From Pseudomonadota bacterium (GTDB taxonomy: Bacteria; Pseudomonadota; Gammaproteobacteria; Steroidobacterales; Steroidobacteraceae): a stretch of 64,000 nt of DNA. The DNA lies in NCBI GenBank assembly GCA_021805865.1, contig JAJZDX010000001.1, positions 62,001 to 126,000 on the forward strand, in the 5' to 3' direction. Positions 7,846-17,623 of this stretch are shown here, piece after piece. The notes beneath the pieces are model-generated. The model was not told the origin of the DNA. It was given only the letters and a program-made list of their open reading frames with translations, and ran no database searches. Made by a program: the position numbers and the translations under genes. Within the stretch, counting starts at the first letter, position 1, and every line of letters starts with the position of its first letter.

Positions 7846-8562
7846 CTACCTCGCCCGCGGAGCGACCGCCACTGTCAACGTGACGCTGGCGGAGACCTCG
7901 ACGGGACCCGTCTCGATCGGTGTCGGAAGCCTCGCCTGGGCAAAGCTCACGCCAGCCTCCCGGGGTCTGAGCACCGGCACCACCACGGGCCGGCTCTCCT
8001 CGACCGAGAGGATCCGCACGACCCTGAGGTTGAGCGCGGCGGCGAGCGCCTGCGCCTCGCGGCGCGCCGCGACCGCCGCCTTGCCCAGGGCCTGGGTCTT
8101 CGCGGCCTCTTTGCCTCGCAACGTGAAGCGCATGTCCTGCAGGAGGTTGGCGCCCGCACCGGTCGCGGCATCGATGACGTGGCCGATCCTGTCCAGGTGA
8201 TCGAGCCGCACCTGCACCACGTGGGTGGCGGTGTACCCCTCGAGCTTGGGCGGGGCTCCATTGGCGACGTACCGATATCTCGGGGCTACGGAATAGTCGG
8301 TGGTCATCAGTCGAGTGCCGGGACCTGCCGCCGCCCGCAGCGCGGCGAGCACGGCGGACATTCGTGCCGCATTGTGCGCGACGGCAGCCTGCGGCTTCGC
8401 CGCCTGGGTTCTCACTCCGATGTCGATATAGGCCTGATCCGGCGCTTTCGACACCTCGGCATGACCCGTGACCTGGATGGTCGCGGCAGATGACAGCGCC
8501 GGCGGTCCGGCCACCGCCAGACCCGGGACGGCCGCAAGCGCCAGAATGGCGAGGTATCTCAT
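7846..8562 (-). CDS. SIMPL-domain (DUF541) exported protein
   Basis: A 238-aa protein of the SIMPL/DUF541 family, related to E. coli YggE and Brucella BP26; periplasmic oligomeric proteins of uncertain role, linked to oxidative stress. An N-terminal signal peptide is clear: MRYLAILALAAVPGLAVAG with a likely AVA-G cleavage. The family pattern follows: an opening IQVTGHAEVSKAPDQAYI strand, a middle LMTTDYSVAPRY segment, and a closing VSASVTLTVAV strand. The gene lies 79 bp downstream of natB and 47 bp before the CBS gene, in the same orientation. Confidence 0.88.
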   Translation of the reverse strand: MRYLAILALAAVPGLAVAGPPALSSAATIQVTGHAEVSKAPDQAYIDIGVRTQAAKPQAAVAHNAARMSAVLAALRAAAGPGTRLMTTDYSVAPRYRYVANGAPPKLEGYTATHVVQVRLDHLDRIGHVIDAATGAGANLLQDMRFTLRGKEAAKTQALGKAAVAARREAQALAAALNLRVVRILSVEESRPVVVPVLRPREAGVSFAQARLPTPIETGPVEVSASVTLTVAVAPRAR

Positions 8563-8641
8563 GACGACTCCTTAACTCAGGTCTTCCCATGCGACCCGTG
8601 TGATCAAACCTTCGTTCCGCAGTCCCGACCGTGCCCCCGCC

Positions 8642-9822
8642 CTACCCGAGCAGTCTCTCCCGCCGATACAACCGTCCGGCGAGCCAGATCAGCGCCGCCG
8701 CCGACACCAGCGTGACGCCGACCGAGACGAGGGTGTAGGACGCCGGCAGGGGCTCGGCGCGCAGCACGCTCATGATGAGGAACTGCTGGCTCAGAAACGG
8801 TACCGCCATCAGCGGCAGGCTCGACCGCAGCCCCAGGATGCTCGCAAACATCAGCGGCATGGTCGGAATGAACACGATGAGCGAGACGTAGGTCTGCGCC
8901 TCCCGGTAACTGCGCGTAAACGACGCCACCAGAGTCATCAGCGCCGCGCCGAGCGGAATCAATGGCGCGCACTCGAGCACGATCGCCACCACACCCGCGG
9001 GACCGAGGTCGACGCTCATGCCGAGCCGAGCCAGTCCCACATGCTGCAGCATCACATCGAAGCCCGACACGGTCAACGCCAGGGACACCAGCATCATCGC
9101 GCCCGCCGCCAGCGTCTTGCCGTAGACCAGCTGCTCGCGCTCGACGGGCAAAGTGAGCAGCGGCTCGAGCGAGCCGCGCTCGCGCTCCCCTGCGGTCGCG
9201 TCGATCGCCAGATACAGTCCGCCCATCATCATGGTGAGCAATATGACGTAGCCCAGGCCTCCCAGCACCAGCACGGAGCGGCTTTGAGGCGTCGAGATGT
9301 CGACCGGATGCAATGCGATGGGCGTCAGGAGCAGCGGATTCAGGCCCCGCGCCACCAGGCGCAATCGGGCGATCTCCCCGCCGTAGGCTTCGACCAGCCG
9401 GTCCACCCGCTCGAGCGCCCCCTGCTCGGATCGATTGGACTCGTTGGCATACAGGCGCAGCGACGCGGGCCGCCCGGCGGCGAGTCGGACGCCGAACCCG
9501 CGCGACACATAGATCAACGGCCTGTGCAGCCGCTCGACCAGAAGGCGCGCTCCTGTACGATTCGTCTCGACGTCCACGGTCCGCACGCCGTATTGATGCA
9601 GGAAGGACAACAGATGCGGCGCACGCCCCGCATGCGCCACCGCCAGATGAACAGGCCGGGTGCTTTGGGTCCTGCCGTGATGGATGCCGATCGACAACAG
9701 GGCGGCGAACAACGCCGGCATGAGCACGGGCCCCACGATGAGCGCAGTGATCAGCGAGCGCCGATCGCGCAGGTTCTCGCGGAACTCCTTGCGAAAGACA
9801 CGCCAGATCGCGTTGCGAGGCT

Positions 9823-9826
<4 letters not shown>
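8642..9826 (-). CDS. natB: ABC-2 type permease, NatB-like (sodium export family)
   Basis: A 394-aa inner-membrane protein paired with the ATPase next to it. NatAB in Bacillus exports sodium; related pairs export other ions or small molecules, so the substrate here is uncertain. The protein has one N-terminal membrane segment (about residues 18-40), a large extracytoplasmic domain (about 41-180), then a cluster of about five hydrophobic segments that includes the conserved AGERERGSLEPLLTLPV coupling region near residue 210, a strong signature of this permease family. The ATG at 9826 overlaps the natA stop in the ATGA form. In-frame sequence further upstream lies inside natA and is not family-like. 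Confidence 0.87.
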
Positions 9827-10578
<752 letters not shown>

Positions 10579-10591
10579 GCCGGCCCCTCGC

Positions 10592-12073
10592 TCACGGGCC
10601 CGGCCCGTTCGGGGTGAGGAAGAAAGGCATCGGGCGCAGGTTGCGCAGACACTCGGTGTCGAGGCCCGCCACCGAGGCGCGCCGTACGAACTGCGCCATC
10701 ACCCGGCCCATGCACGGGTCCATCAGCTGCCCGTGCCCGAAGCCCGGAATCACCAGGCTCAGACTGTGCGTGAAGCCGCGTGCGGCTTCGGCGGCATAGC
10801 GCGGCGGGGTGATCGGGTCATCGCCCCCCGAGAGCAGCAGCGCCGGGACGTCCGAATGCAGCGGCGCGTGAAAGTCCGCGCCCACCGGCCCGTGCGGCCA
10901 CAGCCTGCACAGCTCTTCCAGATCGTCTATGGGAGCCGTGCCGAGAAAGGTGCGTCGCATCCGGACACGTTGCGCGGCGGTGATGTGAAAGAAGGGAACG
11001 TCCTCGGAGCACACCACGGTGTTGTTCATGCCGTCCGCGATGGCATTGCCATAGACCCGATCGATGAGCGCAAACTGGCCCGCCAGGGGAGCGAAGTCTC
11101 CGGCGGCGGCCTCGTGCAGGTCGAGGGGCAGGAGCGCCGCCAGCGCCGGCGTGTAGCTGGCCAGGCGCAGCACCTGCGCCAGTCGATAGTTGGTGAACTT
11201 CAGGCGGCGCGGCTTGCCGTCCCGGCCCGCCAGGGTGACCGGCGCTGGATGAGCGGCGAGCGCCCTGCGCACCCGGCGGTACAGCTGCTGCGGGTTGCCG
11301 AAACGCGCGCGGCAAGCGCCACTTCGTACGCAAGCGGCGAAGATGCGCAACACCGCGCGCTGCGCATCGATCGAGCTCATGGCGCCGATGGCCACCTGGG
11401 GCGGCACCACGCCGTCCAGGATGACGCTGCGAACCCGGCTCGGGTAGCGCCGGATGTAGGCCTGTGCGACCACCGTGCCGTAGGAGGATCCATAGAGGTT
11501 GATCCGCCGGTATCCCAGCGCGGCGCGCACCCGGTCGAGGTCCTGCACCGCCAGGTCGGTCGTATAGAAACGCACCCGTGCATGCTTGCGCAGCCGCCTC
11601 AGGCAGCGCTCGGTCTCGGCGGCGATCTGCGCCGGGGTCGGCGGGCCGCCCTCACCCGTGCCCGGTCCGCACTCGAGGGCGTTGGATCCGGCCGTGCCGC
11701 GCTGATTGACCAGGACGATGTCGCGGTCGCGGTGGATCCGCGCAAACGCGGACGCGACGCTCGCATAAAAAGCTGTCGCCGCCTCCCCGGGACCACCGGC
11801 CAGCACGAACAGCGGATCGGGCCGCCGGACCGTGCTGATCGCCGGTACGACCGCCACGGTGAGGCTGATCTGCCTCGCGGCCGGCCTCGCAGGGTCCTCC
11901 GGCACCGAAAGGTGCCCGCACCTGGCCTTCACCAGGCTCAAGCCGCCGGCGGAGCGCAGTTCGCAAGGCTTGAGCGGCAGCGGTCGGTGCGCCGGCGCGG
12001 CGTGGCCCGCCGCGCTGACAGCGGCAAGCCCCAGGCTCAGCAGGACGATGGCCATTCGCACGGTGCGCGTCAT
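10592..12073 (-). CDS. Exported alpha/beta-hydrolase, S33 tripeptidyl aminopeptidase-like
   Basis: A 493-aa secreted hydrolase resembling prolyl/tripeptidyl aminopeptidases of peptidase family S33 with a TAP-like C-terminal domain. The N-terminus carries a signal peptide (MTRTVRMAIVLLSLGLAAVSA followed by small residues). The oxyanion region reads VLAGGPGEAAT, then NQRGTAGSN, and the nucleophile elbow is GSSYGT. A later GGDDPITPP carries the acid, and GHGQLMDPC the histidine. All triad members are thus present. Upstream of natA by 13 bp, it may be the first gene of a six-gene leftward operon. It is divergent from mnmG. Substrate (short peptides or esters) is inferred from the family only. Confidence 0.85.
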   Translation of the reverse strand: MTRTVRMAIVLLSLGLAAVSAAGHAAPAHRPLPLKPCELRSAGGLSLVKARCGHLSVPEDPARPAARQISLTVAVVPAISTVRRPDPLFVLAGGPGEAATAFYASVASAFARIHRDRDIVLVNQRGTAGSNALECGPGTGEGGPPTPAQIAAETERCLRRLRKHARVRFYTTDLAVQDLDRVRAALGYRRINLYGSSYGTVVAQAYIRRYPSRVRSVILDGVVPPQVAIGAMSSIDAQRAVLRIFAACVRSGACRARFGNPQQLYRRVRRALAAHPAPVTLAGRDGKPRRLKFTNYRLAQVLRLASYTPALAALLPLDLHEAAAGDFAPLAGQFALIDRVYGNAIADGMNNTVVCSEDVPFFHITAAQRVRMRRTFLGTAPIDDLEELCRLWPHGPVGADFHAPLHSDVPALLLSGGDDPITPPRYAAEAARGFTHSLSLVIPGFGHGQLMDPCMGRVMAQFVRRASVAGLDTECLRNLRPMPFFLTPNGPGP

Positions 12074-12237
12074 TCTAAAGCAAGGGTCCCGGCAGCGCTG
12101 TCTTGGCTCGCCGACCGGTATCATCCGGCCGTCTATTGCGGCCAGCCGCCGATCGGCCCCGGCCTCGCTTCGGGCTCGCGAGGGGACAAGCCGCTCCCCC
12201 GCCGGACGCCCAAAGCGCCAGAAGCGCTTCGGGCCGT

Positions 12238-12243
12238 TACAAT
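12238..12243 (+). promoter_or_regulatory. -10 element TACAAT six bases before the mnmG start codon
   Basis: A perfect-looking TACAAT is separated from the ATG of mnmG by only AGGTGG. Transcription beginning about 7 bases after the -10 would start at the ATG itself, so a leaderless mRNA is plausible. No good -35 is present. The AGGTGG could alternatively be a displaced ribosome binding site for a longer transcript. Confidence 0.5.
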
Positions 12244-12249
12244 AGGTGG

Positions 12250-14157
12250 ATGCGTTTCGACCACCCCTTCGAGGTCATCGTCATCGGTGGCGGGCATGCC
12301 GGCACGGAAGCGGCGACGGCCGCGGCCCGCATGGGAGCCCGCACCCTGCTGCTGACCCAGAGCATCGAGACCGTGGGCCAGATGAGCTGCAATCCGGCCG
12401 TCGGCGGCATCGGCAAAGGTCACCTCGTGCGGGAGATCGATGCCCTCGGCGGCGCCATGGCGCGCGCCACCGACCGCGCGGGCATCCAGTTCAGGACGCT
12501 GAACGCCAGCAAGGGCCCGGCGGTGCGTGCCACGCGGGCACAGGCCGACCGGCAGCTGTACCGCCAGGCGATCCGGGCGGCGCTCGAGAGCGAGCCGCAT
12601 CTGTCGGTGTTTCAGCAGGAAGCGGCGGACCTCGTGGTCGAGGGAGAGAGCATCCGGGGCGTCATCACAGTCACCGGAATCGCCTTCGAAGCACCTTGCG
12701 TGGTACTCACCGTGGGCACCTTCCTCGGCGGACGGATCCACGTGGGCTTGGACAACCATGCCGGCGGCCGGGCCGGCGACCCGCCCTCGAGCCGCCTGGC
12801 CGCGCGCCTGCGGGAGCTGCCGCTGCGCGTCGGGCGGCTGAAGACCGGCACTCCACCGCGCATCGACGGGCGCACGCTCGATTACTCCGTGATGATGCGC
12901 CAGGCGAGCGATGATCCGCTGCCGGTGTTCTCCTTCCTGGGACGCGCGAGCGAGCATCCGCGGCAGGTGGACTGTTTCATCACCCACACGAACGAGCACA
13001 CGCACGAGATCATCCGGGCGGCGAGCGAGCGCTCGCCGATGTTCACCGGCGCAATCGAGGGCGTGGGCCCACGCTACTGTCCGTCCATCGAGGACAAGGT
13101 TTTCCGCTTCGCCGACCGGACTTCACATCAGATCTTCGTCGAGCCCGAAGGGCTCGCGACCCACGAGATCTACCCCAATGGCATTTCCACCAGCCTGCCG
13201 TTCGATGCGCAGTACGCGTTGGTGCGCAGCATTCCCGGATTCGAGAATGCACATCTGACGCGCCCCGGCTACGCGATCGAATACGACTTCTTCGATCCCC
13301 GCGATCTGCGCCCCTCGCTCGAGACCCGCGAGCTGCGCGGCCTGTATTTCGCCGGCCAGATCAACGGCACCACCGGTTACGAGGAAGCCGCGGCCCAGGG
13401 GCTGCTCGCCGGCATCAACGCCGCGCTCGCCGTCCGGGGACGCGAAGCGTGGGTGCCGAGGCGCAGCGAGGCTTATCTGGGCGTGCTCGTCGACGATCTG
13501 GTCACCCGCGGCACCCGCGAGCCGTACCGCATGTTCACCAGCCGCGCCGAGCACCGGCTGCTGCTGCGCGAAGACAACGCCGACCTGCGGCTGACGCCCA
13601 TCGGACGCGAACTCGGCCTCGTGGACGATGAGCGCTGGCGGCTGTTCGAGGCCAAGCGGCACCTCGTCGATCAGGAGATCGAGCGCCTGCAGAGCGTACG
13701 GCTGCGGCCGGATGACATCAGCGCGCGATGGTGCGAGCGTATTCTCGGTGGAATGCTCAGCCGCGACGTATCGGCGTTCGAGCTGTTGCGCCGCCCGGAA
13801 GTCGGCCATGAGGTGCTGTTGGAAGTCGCGGGCGCGGACACGGCCGCCGCAGTCGACGACCGCCTGCCCGCCCAGGTGCGCGTCCAGGTGGAGGCGCAGG
13901 CCAAGTACGCCGGATACATCGAGCGCCAGCACGAGGAAATCGACCGCCAGCGCCGCAACGAGGAGACCGTGTTGCCCGAGGACATCGACTACACACAAGT
14001 GGCGGGACTCTCGCACGAGGTGCGCGCCCGGCTCATCGAATATCGTCCGGCCACGGTCGGACAGGCAAGCCGGGTGCCGGGCGTGACGCCCGCCGCCGTG
14101 ACCTTGCTGTTGGTGCACATGAAGAGACGCCGCCTGGCCTACGGCGAGCGCGCGTGA
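12250..14157 (+). CDS. mnmG: tRNA uridine-34 carboxymethylaminomethyl modification enzyme MnmG (GidA)
   Basis: MnmG, with MnmE, uses FAD, NADH, methylene-tetrahydrofolate and glycine or ammonium to modify U34 of certain tRNAs. The 635-aa protein starts at the ATG at 12250. Family features are the FAD loop [10 protein letters not shown], the [15 protein letters not shown] segment, LKTGTPPRI, the [11 protein letters not shown] motif and the [18 protein letters not shown] motif. The C-terminal MnmE-binding helical domain ends normally. Length matches the family (about 630). The pyrF start overlaps its stop. In many gammaproteobacteria mnmG is followed by rsmG, which is not the case here. Confidence 0.97.
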   Translation: MRFDHPFEVIVIGGGHAGTEAATAAARMGARTLLLTQSIETVGQMSCNPAVGGIGKGHLVREIDALGGAMARATDRAGIQFRTLNASKGPAVRATRAQADRQLYRQAIRAALESEPHLSVFQQEAADLVVEGESIRGVITVTGIAFEAPCVVLTVGTFLGGRIHVGLDNHAGGRAGDPPSSRLAARLRELPLRVGRLKTGTPPRIDGRTLDYSVMMRQASDDPLPVFSFLGRASEHPRQVDCFITHTNEHTHEIIRAASERSPMFTGAIEGVGPRYCPSIEDKVFRFADRTSHQIFVEPEGLATHEIYPNGISTSLPFDAQYALVRSIPGFENAHLTRPGYAIEYDFFDPRDLRPSLETRELRGLYFAGQINGTTGYEEAAAQGLLAGINAALAVRGREAWVPRRSEAYLGVLVDDLVTRGTREPYRMFTSRAEHRLLLREDNADLRLTPIGRELGLVDDERWRLFEAKRHLVDQEIERLQSVRLRPDDISARWCERILGGMLSRDVSAFELLRRPEVGHEVLLEVAGADTAAAVDDRLPAQVRVQVEAQAKYAGYIERQHEEIDRQRRNEETVLPEDIDYTQVAGLSHEVRARLIEYRPATVGQASRVPGVTPAAVTLLLVHMKRRRLAYGERA

Positions 14158-14987
14158 GCGCCTTCCTCAGCCGACTCAGAAGCAGCTGGGAGCGCAGCGG
14201 CTCGCTCGTGTGCGTGGGGCTAGACCCGGAGATCGAGCGGTTCCCGCCCCAGGTGGCCGATCACCCCTCGCCCATCTTCCAGTTCAACAGGGCGATCATC
14301 GACGCCACGGCCGACCTGGTCTGCGCCTACAAGCCGCAGTTCGCCCACTACGCGGCCTACGAGGCCGAGGATCAGCTGCAGCGCACGATCGAATACATCC
14401 ACAGCGCCTACCCTGGCGTTCCGGTGATCCTCGATTCCAAGCGCGGCGATGTGGGCAACACGGCCGAGCGCTACGCCATCGAGGCCTTCGAGCGCTACGG
14501 CGCCGACGCCGTGACGGTCAACCCCTACCTCGGCGGGGACTCGCTCGAGCCCTTCCTCAGGCACGAGGACCGGGGCGTGATCGTCCTGTGCAGAACTTCC
14601 AACGCCGGCGCCCGCGACCTGCAGGATCTCTTCGTCGGCTCTGGCCGGCGGCTGTTTCACGCGGTGGCGGAGCTGGCCACCCGGCAGTGGAATTCCCGGG
14701 GCAACGTCATGCTGGTGGTCGGCGCGACGTACCCGGCGGAGCTTTCCGAGGTGCGGGCCATCGTCGGTGACATGCCGCTGCTCGTACCCGGCGTCGGCGC
14801 ACAGGGCGGGGATGTGGCCCAGGCCGTGCGCAGCGGACAGACGAGCGAGGGCACGGGGCTCGTGATCAGCTCCTCGCGGGGGATTCTCTATGCCTCGGGC
14901 GGCGAGGATTTCGCCGCCGCGGCCCGGACGGCGACGCTCGAGCTGCGTGAACGGATCAACGCCCAGCGGCTGCGCCCGGGGCGCTGA
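14154..14987 (+). CDS. pyrF: Orotidine 5'-phosphate decarboxylase, type 2
   Basis: PyrF decarboxylates OMP to UMP, the last step of de novo pyrimidine synthesis. The 277-aa protein belongs to the longer type-2 subfamily known from Myxococcus and actinobacteria rather than the roughly 235-aa E. coli type. Evidence: the opening [13 protein letters not shown], the catalytic [15 protein letters not shown] segment (the Lys and Asp charge network), [16 protein letters not shown] and [10 protein letters not shown]. It starts with GTG overlapping the mnmG stop (GTGA), so it is translationally coupled to mnmG. A type-2 enzyme in an otherwise gammaproteobacterial setting is somewhat unusual. Confidence 0.94.
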   Translation: MSAFLSRLRSSWERSGSLVCVGLDPEIERFPPQVADHPSPIFQFNRAIIDATADLVCAYKPQFAHYAAYEAEDQLQRTIEYIHSAYPGVPVILDSKRGDVGNTAERYAIEAFERYGADAVTVNPYLGGDSLEPFLRHEDRGVIVLCRTSNAGARDLQDLFVGSGRRLFHAVAELATRQWNSRGNVMLVVGATYPAELSEVRAIVGDMPLLVPGVGAQGGDVAQAVRSGQTSEGTGLVISSSRGILYASGGEDFAAAARTATLELRERINAQRLRPGR

Positions 14988-14993
14988 TCCGCC

Positions 14994-16613
14994 ATGGGGC
15001 TCGCGATCCGCGGTGGCGCGGCCCTGCTGATGCTGGCGGCGCTTGCCGCTTGCTCGCGCTCCCCCCAGGGGAACTCCCCGCGAGCGCACGGAAGCGGCCC
15101 GATCCTGCTGCGCGGCCTCGGCCTGGATCCCGGCTCCCTCGATGCGCAGAAGGCCCGCTCTGTGGAGGCGCAGAGAGTGCTCATGGACATCTGCGAGGGT
15201 CTGACCACCCTCAATCGCCGGGGTGGGGTCGCGCCGGGCATTGCCAAGACGTGGACGATCGGCCCCGGCGGCAAAACCTACACCTTCCACCTGCGCCACG
15301 ACGCCCGGTGGTCCACCGGCCAGCCGGTGGTGGCGCAGGATTTCGTGGCGGGGTTGCGCCGCCTCGTCAATCCGCACACCGGCTCCGACTACGCCGAGGT
15401 GGTCAACGTCATCGTCCATGCGCGCGGCATCATCGCAGGACGCCGGCCGCTCGAGAGCCTCGGGGTCCTCGCCCCCGATCCCTACACCGTGGTCATCAGG
15501 CTCCGCACCCTCGCCCCTTATCTACCTGCGCTGATGGCGCACCCGGCGACCTGCCCGGTCGATCCGCCGCTGCTCGCGAAATACGGAGCGAGCTACGCGC
15601 AACCCGGACACCTGCCCTCGGACGGCGCCTTCGTGCTCTCTCAATGGGTACGCGGCTCCTACATCTACCTGACACGCAACCGGTACTACTGGAGAAATTC
15701 CGCCACGCGTCTCGAGGGGGTGAAATACCTGATCAGCGTCGATGAGAACGCGGAGCTCAACCTGTACCGGGCCGGCGAGGTGGACATCATCGATGTGATC
15801 CCCAGGAGCGAGTTCGGCTGGATCAAACGCCATCTCGGCGCCCAGCTGCACATCGCCCCGCTGCTCGCCACGTACTACTACGGGTTCAATCTGCGGCGCG
15901 CGCCGTTCAAGGGCCAGCCGGGGCTGCGCCGGGCGCTCGCCATGGTGATCAACCGCAGGAGACTCACGCGGCTGGTGCTGCGCACCGGCGAGCGCCCGGC
16001 ATACGGCTGGGTCCCGCCGGGGTTCGCCGGATACACGCCCCAGTCACCCGCCTGGCGGCGGCTCACCCTGCCTCAGCGCATCGCCGAGGCACGCCGGCTG
16101 TACCGGCAAGCCGGCTACTCCGCCGCCCGGCCGCTTCGCTTCACGCTGAAATACAACACCGGGGAAATCCATGCCGAGCTAGCGATCGCGGTCGTCTCCA
16201 TGTGGCGGCGTGCGCTCGGCGTGCGCGTGCGGCTCATCGCCGAGGATTTCAGCTCCCTGATGCGGGACATCTACCGCGGCAATGTCGAGATGTTCCGCTC
16301 CAGCTGGAGCGCCGATTACGACGATCCGTATACGTTCGCGCAGTACTTCGAGAGTAATTTCGGCATCAACCTGCCCCATTATGACAACCCGGAATACGAC
16401 ACCCTGGTCAACCGCGCCGAGGCCGAACCCGACCCTGCGAAGCGCATGGCGCTGCTCGAGAAGGCCGAGCGGCTGATGCTGCGCGATCAGCCGGTTATCC
16501 CCCTCTATTTCTACGTGAGCAAGCACCTCGTAAAGCCGCAGGTGACGGGTTGGTACGACAACGACATGGATGTCACCTACAGCCGGCACCTGGGACTGCG
16601 GGGAACACCGTAA
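14994..16613 (+). CDS. Oligopeptide-type ABC solute-binding lipoprotein (SBP_bac_5)
   Basis: A 539-aa periplasmic binding lipoprotein of the OppA/DppA family. The N-terminus has a lipoprotein signal with lipobox LAAC at about residue 20. The family signature follows: an ICEGLTTL segment, the GKTYTFHLRHDARWSTGQPV block near residue 90, and the late SWSADYDDPYTFAQYFES and RDQPVIPLYFY blocks. The closest style is OppA of gammaproteobacteria, which binds peptides of 2-5 residues. No permease or ATPase genes adjoin it, so it is an orphan subunit that must use a transporter encoded elsewhere. It starts 7 bp after pyrF and may share its transcript; gloB follows after 16 bp. Confidence 0.9.
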   Translation: MGLAIRGGAALLMLAALAACSRSPQGNSPRAHGSGPILLRGLGLDPGSLDAQKARSVEAQRVLMDICEGLTTLNRRGGVAPGIAKTWTIGPGGKTYTFHLRHDARWSTGQPVVAQDFVAGLRRLVNPHTGSDYAEVVNVIVHARGIIAGRRPLESLGVLAPDPYTVVIRLRTLAPYLPALMAHPATCPVDPPLLAKYGASYAQPGHLPSDGAFVLSQWVRGSYIYLTRNRYYWRNSATRLEGVKYLISVDENAELNLYRAGEVDIIDVIPRSEFGWIKRHLGAQLHIAPLLATYYYGFNLRRAPFKGQPGLRRALAMVINRRRLTRLVLRTGERPAYGWVPPGFAGYTPQSPAWRRLTLPQRIAEARRLYRQAGYSAARPLRFTLKYNTGEIHAELAIAVVSMWRRALGVRVRLIAEDFSSLMRDIYRGNVEMFRSSWSADYDDPYTFAQYFESNFGINLPHYDNPEYDTLVNRAEAEPDPAKRMALLEKAERLMLRDQPVIPLYFYVSKHLVKPQVTGWYDNDMDVTYSRHLGLRGTP

Positions 16614-16629
16614 CGCGCAGGAGCACCAC

Positions 16630-17436
16630 ATGGAACATGCTGAACATATGTTGATCGAGCGCATCTGGTCGGGCAACGCCTACCGGAATTTCCACTATCT
16701 GATCGCCTGCGCCGAGACCGGCGAGGCCCTTGCCGTCGATCCGCTCGAGTGGCGCCTGTGCCTTGCAGCGGCGCGCCGGCGCGGCTGGACGATCACCCGT
16801 ATCCTCAATACGCACGAGCATGGGGATCACATCGGCGGCAACGCGGGCCTGGTGGGAGCCACCGGGGCCAGGGTCCTTGCGCACGCGGGGGCTGCCAAGC
16901 GCATCGGCGGCGTTGACCAGGGGCTCACCGAGGGCGACGTCATCCGAGTCGGACGAGTCGAGCTCGAGTGCCTGGACACCCCCGGACACACGATGGCGCA
17001 TATCTGCGCGCTGGCGCACGGGGAGCGGCCGGCGCTGTTCTGCGGCGACACGCTGTTCAACGCCGGCGCCGGCAACTGCCACAATGGCGGACACCCCGAG
17101 CAGCTCTACCAGACCTTCGCCACGCGTCTCGCAAGCCTTCCCGATGAGACACGGGTGTTCCCGGGGCACGAGTATCTGGTGCGCAATCTGCAGTTCACCC
17201 TGGACCGTGAGCCCGACAACATCGCGGCGCGCGATCTGCTCCATTCGCTACGCCAGGACGATCCGGCGGCGACGCCCGTGACCACCCTCGGCGAGGAGCG
17301 GCGAATCAACACCTTCTTCCGCCTGGCGAGTCCCACCGTGATCGAGCGCCTGCGCGCGGCGTTCCCGGACCTCGGGGAGCGGCCGGATGCGCGCACGGTG
17401 TTCCTGAGATTGCGGGAGCTGCGCAACCGCTGGTAA
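16630..17436 (+). CDS. gloB: Hydroxyacylglutathione hydrolase (glyoxalase II)
   Basis: GloB hydrolyses S-lactoylglutathione to lactate and glutathione, completing methylglyoxal detoxification begun by GloA. The 268-aa protein is a metallo-beta-lactamase-fold enzyme with the binuclear site motif THEHGDHIGG (near residue 60), the DTPGHTMAHI histidine, the CGDTLFNAGAGN aspartate and the FPGHEY histidine. The C-terminal substrate domain includes NPD-like DREPDN and a final FLRLRELRN. The ATG at 16630 is preferred because an AGGAG lies about 8 bp before it. A second ATG six codons later is possible. A strong structured hairpin follows the gene. Confidence 0.94.
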   Translation: MEHAEHMLIERIWSGNAYRNFHYLIACAETGEALAVDPLEWRLCLAAARRRGWTITRILNTHEHGDHIGGNAGLVGATGARVLAHAGAAKRIGGVDQGLTEGDVIRVGRVELECLDTPGHTMAHICALAHGERPALFCGDTLFNAGAGNCHNGGHPEQLYQTFATRLASLPDETRVFPGHEYLVRNLQFTLDREPDNIAARDLLHSLRQDDPAATPVTTLGEERRINTFFRLASPTVIERLRAAFPDLGERPDARTVFLRLRELRNRW

Positions 17437-17501
17437 GCGGCATGAGCGTCGCGCGGCGAAACTCCGCCGCCGTGGCCGGCGCGACCCGCCGATGCGAGAG
17501 T

Positions 17502-17551
17502 CGGTGCCCCGGGAAAACGGTCCGGAATCAAGGCGGACTCCGCGGGCACCG
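17502..17551. terminator. Two-tier hairpin in the gloB-uvrD gap
   Basis: Perfect 8-bp outer arms CGGTGCCC (17502-17509) and GGGCACCG (17544-17551) enclose an inner 5-bp stem GTCCG/CGGAC (17520-17524, 17534-17538) with a 9-base loop. It lies 65 bp after gloB and 72 bp before uvrD. There is no T-run after it, so it is not a textbook intrinsic terminator. It could be a terminator of the T-poor kind or a structured RNA. Confidence 0.45.
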
Positions 17552-17608
17552 GTCAAGTTAGTCGGGGCGCTCGCCGAAAGTGCCGCGGGCTCCCTTGGGC
17601 CAATGGGG

Positions 17609-17614
17609 TAGAAT
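17609..17614 (+). promoter_or_regulatory. -10 element TAGAAT close to the uvrD start
   Basis: TAGAAT ends 9 bp before the uvrD ATG, predicting a leader of only about 2-3 bases. No clear -35 was found at 16-18 bp upstream. Confidence 0.4.
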
Positions 17615-17623
17615 GGGCGCGCA

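Noticed and set aside
14220-15419. A 399-codon minus-strand frame across pyrF and the binding-protein gene
   Set aside because: It overlaps two well-supported genes and has only Arg/Gly/Val-rich shadow sequence.
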